Below, one piece after another: positions 29,188 through 37,484 of a stretch of DNA of 64,000 nt. The DNA is from Ruegeria sp. 6PALISEP08. GTDB taxonomy: Bacteria; Pseudomonadota; Alphaproteobacteria; Rhodobacterales; Rhodobacteraceae. The translations under genes were made by a program, and so were the position numbers. Numbering within the stretch: the first letter of the stretch is position 1; the number at the start of each line of letters is the position of its first letter. The stretch covers positions 1 to 64,000 of the forward strand of contig NZ_LGXZ01000002.1 in the NCBI RefSeq assembly GCF_001238295.1, written 5' to 3'. The notes under the pieces were generated by a model, which was given only the letters and a program-made list of their open reading frames with translations, did no database searches and had not been told where the DNA came from.

Positions 29188-30527
29188 CCCGCTGCAGCCT
29201 CGACCTCGGCCACGATACTGTCGACAACTTGGGTCAGCAGCCCATCGTCTTCACATTCAGCCATCACCCGGATCAACGGCTCGGTCCCGGATTTGCGGAT
29301 CAGTAACCGGCCCTGCCCGTTCAGCCGCGCTTCGGCATCTGCGATAGCGGCCTGAACGCTCTGAACCTCCAACGGGGCTTGCCCACTGGTATAACGCACG
29401 TTCTTGAGAAGCTGAGGCACCGTTTCGAACTGTTTCGACAGATCCGACGCCTTGCGCCCCGAAAGAACCATTTCCGCCAGAAAGTGCAGGCCCGCCATCA
29501 ATCCGTCACCGGTGGTGGCATAATCGCTCATCACGATATGGCCGGATTGTTCGCCGCCAAGGTTGAACCCGCCTTCGCGCATCCGCTCGACCACATAGCG
29601 GTCCCCGACCGAGGTGCGCTCCAGACGCAACCCCTGCTGTGTCAGGTGACGTTCGAGACCCAGATTGGACATCACCGTCGCCACAAGGGCGTCGCCTTTC
29701 AGCTGATCCGATTTTTTCCATGCCGTCGCCAACAGAGCCATAAGCTGATCGCCATCGGCCACCTGACCGGTTTCGTCGACCACAACAACCCGGTCTGCAT
29801 CACCGTCCAGACAAATGCCGACATCTGCGCCATGGGCCACAACCGTTTCTGCGGCCAGTTGCGGCTTTGTCGATCCGCAATTGAGGTTGATGTTCTTGCC
29901 GTTGGGCGCAACGCCAACCGGAATGACATCAGCGCCCAGTTCCCACAAAACCTCGGGTGCAGTGCGGTGGGCCGCGCCGTTTGCGCAATCGATGACCACT
30001 TTCAGACCATCCAAACTCACGTCACGCGGCAACGATGATTTCACACGTTCACCATAGCGAAACCGTGCATCATCGACACGACGCGCCCGACCGATATTTT
30101 GGGCTTGAGCGGGCCGGACGCCTTCGTCGATCAGTTTTTCGATCTCGATCTCGGCCTGATCAGACAGTTTGTAGCCATCCGGCCCGAAAAATTTGATCCC
30201 GTTGTCTTCCGCCGGGTTGTGGCTGGCCGAGATCATGACCCCAAGATCAGCGCGCATAGATCGCGTCATAAGACCAACCGCCGGTGTCGGCACGGGGCCT
30301 AGCAGCAATACGTTCATACCCGTCGAGGTCAGACCGGCCGTCAGCGCATTTTCGAGCATGTAACCGGACAGACGTGTATCCTTGCCAATGACAACCCGGT
30401 GCACACCTGTCGTGTCACGGCGAAAGTAACGCCCGACCGCAGCGCCGATGCGCAAGGCCATTTCTGCCGTCATCGGATGCGTGTTGGCGGTGCCCCGCAC
30501 CCCGTCGGTTCCGAACAGCTTGCGCAT
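29184..30527 (-). CDS. glmM: Phosphoglucosamine mutase
   Basis: Converts glucosamine-6-phosphate to glucosamine-1-phosphate for UDP-GlcNAc, needed for peptidoglycan and lipopolysaccharide. The 447-residue protein starts [11 protein letters not shown], has the phosphoserine in [13 protein letters not shown], the magnesium loop DGDADR and the C-terminal phosphate-binding [17 protein letters not shown] 30527 follows CACGGAGTGACACGT. It ends the folB-folP-glmM operon, 33 bases after folP, as in many Rhodobacterales. Confidence 0.97.
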   Translation of the reverse strand: MRKLFGTDGVRGTANTHPMTAEMALRIGAAVGRYFRRDTTGVHRVVIGKDTRLSGYMLENALTAGLTSTGMNVLLLGPVPTPAVGLMTRSMRADLGVMISASHNPAEDNGIKFFGPDGYKLSDQAEIEIEKLIDEGVRPAQAQNIGRARRVDDARFRYGERVKSSLPRDVSLDGLKVVIDCANGAAHRTAPEVLWELGADVIPVGVAPNGKNINLNCGSTKPQLAAETVVAHGADVGICLDGDADRVVVVDETGQVADGDQLMALLATAWKKSDQLKGDALVATVMSNLGLERHLTQQGLRLERTSVGDRYVVERMREGGFNLGGEQSGHIVMSDYATTGDGLMAGLHFLAEMVLSGRKASDLSKQFETVPQLLKNVRYTSGQAPLEVQSVQAAIADAEARLNGQGRLLIRKSGTEPLIRVMAECEDDGLLTQVVDSIVAEVEAAAG

Positions 30528-30560
30528 ACGTGTCACTCCGTGATTTGTCGTGAGACCGGA

Positions 30561-31559
30561 TTACCGGACAGCAGCCCATAGGCGCAAGGCCTGAGAGGTC
30601 TCGGCCACGTCATGAACACGGATGATTTGCACGCCCTGAGACAATCCTGCCAGAGCAACAGCAATTGATCCCGGCGCACGCGCTGTCTTGCGAGGCTCTT
30701 GCCCGATGGAACCGATGAATCCTTTGCGCGACGCGCCCAGCAGGATCGGGCAGCCCAAACCGTGGAACAGGCTGAGATTGCGCAGCAAGGTCAGATTGTG
30801 ATCCTCGGTCTTGCCGAACCCGATTCCCGGATCAACGATGATCAGATCCCGACTGAGGCCCGACCTCTCTAGCAGTGCAATCTGGTTGTCCAGAAAGTCA
30901 TACACATCCAGCAAGACATTGTCGTAATGCGGATTGTCCTGCATCGTGGTGGGATCGCCCTGCATGTGCATGACACAAACAGGTGCGCCCTGCGCCGCGC
31001 AGAACGGTGCCAGATCAGGGTCATAGGTAAAACCCGAGACATCGTTCACAAGCCCCGCTCCGGCCTCATACGCGGCGCGGGCGACGCTGGCCTTGCGCGT
31101 GTCGATCGAGATCAGAGCGTCCGTTTCCGCCCGGATCGCCTCGATCACCGGTCGCGTACGGGCGATTTCTTTGTCTGCAGGTACAAAATCCGCACCCGGA
31201 CGGGTCGATTCGCCACCGATATCCAGAATGCCGGCCCCCTGCACGACCATATCAACCGCCGCCGCGCGGGCGGTCTCAGCCGAGCTATGAACGCCGCCGT
31301 CCGAGAAACTGTCCGGCGTGGCATTCAGAATACCCATGATATGCGGCACCTGCATATCCAAACCCGCGATGTCAGCCCGCGCTTGGGTCAGTCGACTCAG
31401 ATGGTCCGACGGAACGTCCGAAGCCACTACGATCACGGGTTCAGCCCCACGCCGCAGAGCTTCAACATGGGTGAACCAAAGCGGTTGACCCGCCAGCGGT
31501 TGGGCACCGGAAGGGCGGGTCGAGCCATGTTGAACCAGTGGCTTGAAATAAACGCTCAC
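30561..31559 (-). CDS. folP: Dihydropteroate synthase
   Basis: Condenses p-aminobenzoate with dihydropterin pyrophosphate, the sulfonamide target of folate synthesis. The TIM-barrel core begins near residue 70 with HIMGILNATPDSFSDGG, and contains DIGGESTRPGA, NDVSGF and LLGASRKGFIG. An N-terminal extension of about 70 residues of unknown role precedes the core, as in other Rhodobacterales. The start is GTG at 31559, overlapping the folB stop (GTGA). The enzyme should be cytoplasmic. Confidence 0.95.
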   Translation of the reverse strand: MSVYFKPLVQHGSTRPSGAQPLAGQPLWFTHVEALRRGAEPVIVVASDVPSDHLSRLTQARADIAGLDMQVPHIMGILNATPDSFSDGGVHSSAETARAAAVDMVVQGAGILDIGGESTRPGADFVPADKEIARTRPVIEAIRAETDALISIDTRKASVARAAYEAGAGLVNDVSGFTYDPDLAPFCAAQGAPVCVMHMQGDPTTMQDNPHYDNVLLDVYDFLDNQIALLERSGLSRDLIIVDPGIGFGKTEDHNLTLLRNLSLFHGLGCPILLGASRKGFIGSIGQEPRKTARAPGSIAVALAGLSQGVQIIRVHDVAETSQALRLWAAVR

Positions 31560-32476
31560 AGCTGGGCTTGATCCACGGCCACTGCGCGCAGCGGCGTTTT
31601 GGGCTCTTTCGGCAATGCGCCGCCGATCACCATCATTTCGCTGGCTTCAAAGGTCGCCGCGAACCAAGCAGCGAGGGCCACAGCATTCGATGGTGCGGCA
31701 GATGGACCGTCCACGGCATCCAACACGATCTTGGACGGGGCCCAGACGCAGATTTGGCCATTCTTCATGGCCCAATCCAGTTCCGTCCGGGTCGAGACAA
31801 CGACACAACGGTGATCCCGTGCCGCCAGAACCCAAGCATTCTGTTCAATGGTCAGTAGATCAATCCGTCTCTGCGTCATCGCGTGGCCGGTCTGCGGAGC
31901 GGCGAGGTCCGCCGCCCCAACACACAGGATCAACGGGCGTTGACGGTTTTCCAACTGATCGATCCATCCCGTCAGATTGTCCGAGGCAATCGCTTCGTTC
32001 GACAGATAAACCAAGCGCGGGTGTGGACGTTCTTCCTCGACCATTTCATGATGAATCGAGTCCTTTCCACGTACAATTTCAACACCTAGCGCGCCCGGAC
32101 CACGGTCCAGTTTTTCGATGCGAACAAAGACCCTTACGGCTTGATGCTCAAGTAAGATACGCTCGGCGACACGGTCGGCCAGCGTCTCAAGCAGATTCAG
32201 ACGTTCCGCCGCCAGCTCAAAGGCAATCGCTTCGGTGACGCGATCATAGGACAGGATACGATCCACGTCGTCGTCAATATCAGCGGTCAGCGGACGCACC
32301 TCGACCACGATGTTAAAGCAAATACGTTGGGTCGTTCCCCGCTCGGCCTGGAAGGCGCCGATCTCGACTTCGACAATGTGATCGCGCAGCGAAATGCGAT
32401 CCAGCGGACCTCGGGGTGAGGTTGCCTCGGATCTTTCGGACGGGTGTGCGAATGCCAGGCGGATTTCAGAACTCAT
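31556..32476 (-). CDS. folB: Dihydroneopterin aldolase fused to a C-terminal domain of unknown role
   Basis: Residues 26-140 are a FolB domain (RISLRDHIVEVEIGAF, the SYDRVTEAI helix, LLETLADRVAERILL, then RIEKLDRGPGALGVEI), which cleaves dihydroneopterin in folate synthesis. Typical FolB has 120 residues; this protein has 306. The last 160 residues include PLILCVGAAD, NAWVLAARDHRCVVV and AVALAAWFAATFEASEMMVIG, which loosely resembles the end of amino-acid-kinase-fold proteins with the kinase glycine loops missing. It may be a degenerate kinase-like domain. It lies directly upstream of folP with a four-base overlap. FolB confidence is high, the tail assignment low. Confidence 0.88.
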   Translation of the reverse strand: MSSEIRLAFAHPSERSEATSPRGPLDRISLRDHIVEVEIGAFQAERGTTQRICFNIVVEVRPLTADIDDDVDRILSYDRVTEAIAFELAAERLNLLETLADRVAERILLEHQAVRVFVRIEKLDRGPGALGVEIVRGKDSIHHEMVEEERPHPRLVYLSNEAIASDNLTGWIDQLENRQRPLILCVGAADLAAPQTGHAMTQRRIDLLTIEQNAWVLAARDHRCVVVSTRTELDWAMKNGQICVWAPSKIVLDAVDGPSAAPSNAVALAAWFAATFEASEMMVIGGALPKEPKTPLRAVAVDQAQL

Positions 32477-32577
32477 GGGACAGGCCTCTTTGGGCTCGTT
32501 GCGTAGATTGCCTACTATAGGCTTTGCCGGGGCCTATAACACTCATACAAGCGCCATTCCAACCGCCGATTGCGGCG

Positions 32578-33951
32578 TTAGGCGACCCGAAACCAGCTCA
32601 TCATCCCAGATGCGGCATGTCCCAGCATATGGCAATGCAACAGCCAGTCGCCCGGATTGTCCGCGATCAACGCAATCTGGCGGGTCTGGCCCCGCCCAAC
32701 CAGAACAGTGTCGCGCCAGGGGCCTAGGGACCCATCGTCCAAAATCAGTCGGAAATGATGGCCATGCAAATGCATTGCATGTGGAAAGGCTGTTTCATTC
32801 ACGAACTCTACCCTGTGCGGACTGCCGATTTCGGCTTTCAGGAACGGATCATCGGGGCGTTCGGCATAACCGTTCAGCGCCCAGAACCGACCCAACTGTG
32901 CCAACTCGCGGCCCGACAATTCGGTTTCTCCTATCCGAGCGCTTTCCAGCCAACGCATCGCGCCGCCCTGCAGAACCATCTTATGCAAAGGCGTGCTTTC
33001 AAGATTCTTGATTTCTGGCAGAGGATTAGGTGGCAATGTAGACACACCCTGCCTTTGCACCTTGGCGGCATTGCCTGCGACGTCGAAACGCGTCAGACCA
33101 AAGGCCCCGTCTCTTTCGATACTAACCAGGCTTGCCGTATCGCCTTCGGTGATGACGTCGACAATCAGGTCCGCGCGCTGCGCAGGTGCCAGTGGAAACG
33201 ACCCAGACAACTCAAACGGAGTTTCCAGCGGCATCCCATCCAAGGCAACGATCCATCCCGACAGGCCGTCGAGTTTCAGATCATAAATCCGAGCGTTGGA
33301 GGCATTGATCAATCGCAGTCGAAGGCGATCATGTCTTTGCACAGAAAACGCAGGATCAAACGATCCGTTAACAGTGACGAGGTTTCCAAGCCGGCCAGCG
33401 TGGCTCAGGTCATGGCCATTGTCGAAATCGTCTGTAATCTCTGCGGTTTCTGGATCGAGCCGCCAATCATCCAACATCAAAATCAGGTCCTGATCGATAT
33501 CTGGCGCTCGGGCCTCTTCGACGATCAGTGGCCCGTAAAGGCCGCGCGCAACCTGCTCCATTGACCTGTTATGCGCATGATACCAATACGTGCCTGCATC
33601 ACGAGCAACGAAGTCGTAATCAAACGAGCTCCCCGTTTCGACTGCGCCTTGTGTGAGTCCGGGCACGCCATCCATGGCATTGTCTATGCGGATTCCGTGC
33701 CAATGGACCGAGGTCGGCTGAGGGAGTTGATTCACAAGCCTGCGCTGAACACGCGCACCTTGCCCGACCCTTATGGTCGCTCCAGGGACAGAGCCATTGA
33801 AACTCCAAACCGTCGTTTCAGGAAACCCATCGGGCGCCACAAGTTGCTTGGTCTCGCGCGCTTCGAGCAACGGATACGCGGCCCGGGCCGAAAGCGGCAG
33901 CAACGAAGCTGCGGCAGCAGTTTTCAGAACGTGTCTTCGGGTGAAAAGCAT
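32578..33951 (-). CDS. Multicopper oxidase (Tat-exported, CopA/CueO-like)
   Basis: A periplasmic oxidase of 457 residues with all copper ligand motifs: HWHGIRID, YWYHAHN, HAMHLHGHHF and HCHMLGHAASGM, the last giving the type 1 Cys, His and axial Met. The N-terminus FTRRHVLKTAAAASLLPLSARA is a twin-arginine signal, consistent with export of folded copper protein. It probably oxidises Cu(I) or phenolic compounds and protects against copper. ATG 33951 follows AGGAGGCCCGTA. A longer frame to 33999 exists. The ribosome site lies inside a perfect hairpin (33950-33973), which may control translation. No copper regulator gene is adjacent. Confidence 0.92.
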   Translation of the reverse strand: MLFTRRHVLKTAAAASLLPLSARAAYPLLEARETKQLVAPDGFPETTVWSFNGSVPGATIRVGQGARVQRRLVNQLPQPTSVHWHGIRIDNAMDGVPGLTQGAVETGSSFDYDFVARDAGTYWYHAHNRSMEQVARGLYGPLIVEEARAPDIDQDLILMLDDWRLDPETAEITDDFDNGHDLSHAGRLGNLVTVNGSFDPAFSVQRHDRLRLRLINASNARIYDLKLDGLSGWIVALDGMPLETPFELSGSFPLAPAQRADLIVDVITEGDTASLVSIERDGAFGLTRFDVAGNAAKVQRQGVSTLPPNPLPEIKNLESTPLHKMVLQGGAMRWLESARIGETELSGRELAQLGRFWALNGYAERPDDPFLKAEIGSPHRVEFVNETAFPHAMHLHGHHFRLILDDGSLGPWRDTVLVGRGQTRQIALIADNPGDWLLHCHMLGHAASGMMSWFRVA

Positions 33952-33973
33952 TACGGGCCTCCTGGCCCGTAAT
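33950..33973 (-). promoter_or_regulatory. Perfect inverted repeat enclosing the multicopper oxidase ribosome site
   Basis: Read on the minus strand: ATTACGGGCC, loop AGGA, GGCCCGTAAT. The arms are ten perfect pairs. The AGGAGG ribosome site starts in the loop, and the start codon overlaps the end of the right arm. In mRNA this would hide the start; in DNA it is also a 24-base palindrome that a dimeric regulator could bind. Confidence 0.65.
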
Positions 33974-34024
33974 ATAGACTGCAACTTGTTTCGCGCCATC
34001 AAGCTTCCAGCGCGGGTGCGTCAA

Positions 34025-34666
34025 TCAGTTGCTCGCTGTCCGATAGTTGTGGCGATAGAAGATGTGCACACCAATCCGCGCAGTCTGTTTGTAAACTCGC
34101 GACCAGGATGGGCGCACTGCGGTGGTGTGATAATGGGTCGCCCCTTCGGTCAGCTCTTTCGCCGCACCGTCCATAGAAGCACGGGCCACTTTCGACACGC
34201 GCTCATAGGCTTTCTTCTCATGGATAACTTCCTTGCGGCCATCGCATGTGTATGTGAACTGGCACTGATATTTTTTGCCGGTGCCTTGACGGATTACACC
34301 GCACAGTGAGTCTGGGAAACGACCGCTTTTGACCCGGTTCAAGATGACCTCGGCCACAGCGAACTGTCCACGCACGCTTTCACCACGTGCCTCAAAATAC
34401 AGCGCCTCGGAAAGGCACTTCCAGTTTTCGTCACCGGTTGCTTTTGGCTGTTGGTCAAGCCAGTCTTTGGAATAGGTGACTACGACCGGCTCCGCGGATT
34501 TGCGTGGCTGGAACAGCTTAAAGTAGTCACGGAAGCTCTGCCCCGGCAATTCATTCCGGGCCACAAGCTCGTTCTTGGCAGTTTCGGTTGCTTCCCTCTC
34601 GGCGAAGGACGCACTTGGCAGCATGGTTGCCGCCAATGTGGCAGCAGCCAGTATATAACGTAGCAT
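34025..34666 (-). CDS. SleB-type cell wall hydrolase
   Basis: A 213-residue exported protein with a signal peptide (LRYILAAATLAATMLPSASFA). The C-terminal half is a Hydrolase_2/SleB domain starting CLSEALYFEARGESVRGQFAVAEVILNRV-like; the glutamate in EARGE is the likely catalytic acid. Such enzymes cleave peptidoglycan glycan chains. ATG 34666 follows GCGAGGTTATCTG; the frame is open 27 codons more, but no signal peptide would result. It is tail to head with the multicopper oxidase. A role in envelope remodelling is likely. Confidence 0.88.
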   Translation of the reverse strand: MLRYILAAATLAATMLPSASFAEREATETAKNELVARNELPGQSFRDYFKLFQPRKSAEPVVVTYSKDWLDQQPKATGDENWKCLSEALYFEARGESVRGQFAVAEVILNRVKSGRFPDSLCGVIRQGTGKKYQCQFTYTCDGRKEVIHEKKAYERVSKVARASMDGAAKELTEGATHYHTTAVRPSWSRVYKQTARIGVHIFYRHNYRTASN

Positions 34667-34853
34667 CAGATAACCTCGCACAGGCACTTCACGCGCCATA
34701 CCCTCCCCCGGCGGGCGCGACGAGGCATCTAACGCAACCAGACGCAAACGTCCAGCCTTTTGAAAAAAGCAAGTGGAAAATCGCCCGTCGTGAAGAATTA
34801 CTTCACCTACGAGTGGCCAGATACCCCACTAATCCTTGGGATACAGGCCCCTG

Positions 34854-37394
34854 TCAACCCCCAAGTCTGGACGAAATCGCCAGTTGAGCGGCAGCCAGCC
34901 GAGCGACCGGAACCCGGAACGGAGAGCAGGATACATAATCAAACCCCAAATCCCGGCAAATCGCGATTGATTCGGGGTTACCGCCATGTTCGCCGCATAC
35001 CGACAGGGTCACGTCAGGTTTTGCGGAACGTCCACGTTCGGCACCCAGTTTCAGCAATTCGCCCACACCGTCCGGATCAAGGACGTGAAATGGATCTTCG
35101 CTAAAGACACCCTGCCGAACATAGTCTGACATGAAACGACCCGCATCATCGCGCGACAAGCCATAGGTCATCTGGGTCAGGTCGTTTGTTCCGAAACTCA
35201 TAAACGCCGTCTGTGGGGCAATCTCTTCGGCCCGCAAACAAGCACGCGGGGTCTCAACCATAACACCCAGTCGGTAGTCGAATTCCTGCCCCTGCTCGGA
35301 CGCAACCGCAGCCGCCACCGTGTCGATGCGGGATTTGACCAGCTCGACTTCGCGCTTTGCCGAAACCAGAGGGATCATCACCTCGGGCACGACCGCAGCA
35401 CCGTTTTGCCGGGCCTCCAGCGTGGCTTCGAAAATCGCGCGCGCCTGCATGTCGTAGATTTCCGGCACGGTCACTCCCAGACGCACCCCGCGCAGACCCA
35501 GCATCGGATTGTATTCGCTCATGGCAGCGACACGGCGTTCAACATCTGAAACAGGCAGGTCAAGCGCTTCGGCCAGTTCGCGTTGGCCAGTTCTGGTGGT
35601 GGGCAGAAACTCGTGCAGTGGCGGATCGAAGAGGCGAATGCAGACCGGCTTGCCCTCCATGATCCGGAAAAGTTGCACAAAGTCTTCTCGTTGCATCGGC
35701 AGCAGACGTTCCAGCACCGCCGCCCGACCGGATGACGTTTGCGCAAAGATCATTTCGCGCATCACGATCAAACGACCGGGATCAAAGAACATATGTTCGG
35801 TCCGGCACAGACCGATCCCCTGCGCCTCGAAATTCCGGGCTGTCTGCGCATCGGCAGGCGTATCGGCATTGGCCCGGATATCAATGTCGCGCTCGGAATC
35901 CGCCCAGGCCATCAGCGTCTGAAAACAATCGTCCAGCGCAGCCTCGAGCATTGCAGGTTGCCCCGCCAGCACCTGGCCCGAGCTGCCATCGATGGTCAGA
36001 ACATCACCAGTTTTAAAGACACGCCCATCCGGAGCCGTCAGCATCTTTTTCTTTGTTTGAAACCGAATGCCGGACGCGCCAACGATACAGGGCAACCCAA
36101 GCCCGCGCCCGATAACTGCCGCATGGCTGGTCATCCCGCCTTTTTCGGTCAAAACCGCAACAGCCGCGTGCATCCCACGTACATCTTCGGGCGAAGTTTC
36201 GCGACGCACAAGAACACAGGCTTCCCCCCGCGCAGCGCTTGCCTGAGCCTCAGCCGAAGTGAATACGATCTTACCTGTCGAGGCACCCGGGCTGGCCCCG
36301 ATAGCCGTAGTTAAAACGTCACGCCGCGCATCTGGATGCACCTGACGGTGCAAAAGCTCGTTCAGCGCATGCGGGTCCACGCGCATGACCGCCTCTTGCT
36401 GGGGTATGGTCCCGTCTTCGGCCAAACGAACCGCGATCCGCATGGCCGCACGAGCGCTGCGCTGCACCCGCACGCCGTCCAGGATATGCACATTTCCGTT
36501 TTGAATGACGAATTCGACCTGCATCTCTTCACGCAGTTTTTCACGCATCAAGGCGGCTTGTTCCTTGAGTTCGGCAAAGGCTTTGGGCGCAACTTCCTCA
36601 AGCGATGGACCGCGCGGGTCCTTTTCAAGAAACAGCGCGGCAACATCTTCGCCCAGCGCATCCCGGCCCTGGCTCTGGCTCAGGTAACGACCGGTGATCT
36701 GCTGCATTCCGGTTGTGGAATCGACCAGTTGCAGGACACCAGAACCACATTCCCCCTGCCCGACACCGGGGATCATTTCTTGAATGACCAACCCAAGTCC
36801 GGCATCCGCCGGAGCACCCTTGGCCTGCCGCAACAGGCGTGCGGATGTTCCATCCCAGGCACGGGCCATCGAACGTAGAACGCCGATCAACTGCTCGCCC
36901 CTGTCTTGGGGAAAGGCCTCGTCCGTTTCATCTTCATAGGCGCGCAGCGAATGGCCCAGCCCCTCGCTGCCATCCATATCGATATCATCGAAGACATCCG
37001 CGTCCAGCCGCGCAACGTGGATAGCATAGCTTTGAACGAATCTCAGGTACAACGCCGCAGCAGCCTCTGCGCCCATCGTATCGGACAGGTCCACGTAACG
37101 CGCATCATTCATCCCGATATTCAGAACTGCGCCAGGCCCACCCCAGTCAGGGTCCTCAGAGCTTGGTCGGACGCAAAGCAATGAGGCGGGATCAAATTGT
37201 TCAAGGATCGCCGCCAGGTTCGGAACTTCGCCTTCCGCAATTTGATGGACGGCATCAAACGACAGCGCCACTGTCCGGGGTACCGGCAGGTCCAGACGAA
37301 CAAGCCGTTGCAGGCACTTGGCCCGCCCACCATGAGTATTGGCCGTGACCGGCGCGTCGGTCGTTATGAGCGTGGTATGCGGATTATTCTGCAC
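34854..37394 (-). CDS. ppdK: Pyruvate, phosphate dikinase
   Basis: An 846-residue enzyme that interconverts pyruvate, ATP and phosphate with phosphoenolpyruvate, AMP and pyrophosphate. The N-terminal ATP-grasp domain is shorter and more diverged than in usual 880-900-residue PPDKs. The swivelling phosphohistidine is in GGMTSHAAVIGRGLGLPCIVG-like sequence near residue 430, and the C-terminal PEP-utilising barrel has GIGLCRTEHMFF, LGLRGVRLG and the metal/catalytic site FGTNDLTQMTYG, with a catalytic cysteine in SVCGEHGG. It follows glyS by 90 bases on the same strand. Similar to PPDK-like enzymes in alphaproteobacteria. Confidence 0.9.
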   Translation of the reverse strand: MQNNPHTTLITTDAPVTANTHGGRAKCLQRLVRLDLPVPRTVALSFDAVHQIAEGEVPNLAAILEQFDPASLLCVRPSSEDPDWGGPGAVLNIGMNDARYVDLSDTMGAEAAAALYLRFVQSYAIHVARLDADVFDDIDMDGSEGLGHSLRAYEDETDEAFPQDRGEQLIGVLRSMARAWDGTSARLLRQAKGAPADAGLGLVIQEMIPGVGQGECGSGVLQLVDSTTGMQQITGRYLSQSQGRDALGEDVAALFLEKDPRGPSLEEVAPKAFAELKEQAALMREKLREEMQVEFVIQNGNVHILDGVRVQRSARAAMRIAVRLAEDGTIPQQEAVMRVDPHALNELLHRQVHPDARRDVLTTAIGASPGASTGKIVFTSAEAQASAARGEACVLVRRETSPEDVRGMHAAVAVLTEKGGMTSHAAVIGRGLGLPCIVGASGIRFQTKKKMLTAPDGRVFKTGDVLTIDGSSGQVLAGQPAMLEAALDDCFQTLMAWADSERDIDIRANADTPADAQTARNFEAQGIGLCRTEHMFFDPGRLIVMREMIFAQTSSGRAAVLERLLPMQREDFVQLFRIMEGKPVCIRLFDPPLHEFLPTTRTGQRELAEALDLPVSDVERRVAAMSEYNPMLGLRGVRLGVTVPEIYDMQARAIFEATLEARQNGAAVVPEVMIPLVSAKREVELVKSRIDTVAAAVASEQGQEFDYRLGVMVETPRACLRAEEIAPQTAFMSFGTNDLTQMTYGLSRDDAGRFMSDYVRQGVFSEDPFHVLDPDGVGELLKLGAERGRSAKPDVTLSVCGEHGGNPESIAICRDLGFDYVSCSPFRVPVARLAAAQLAISSRLGG

Positions 37395-37484
37395 TGCAGC
37401 ACCTTTTGGTTTGCGTGCAGCATAAGCGCTTGCGCCCTTCGCGCAAGGGCGTTCTGGGCGCGCAATGGCCGCGCGCCCGGAGAT

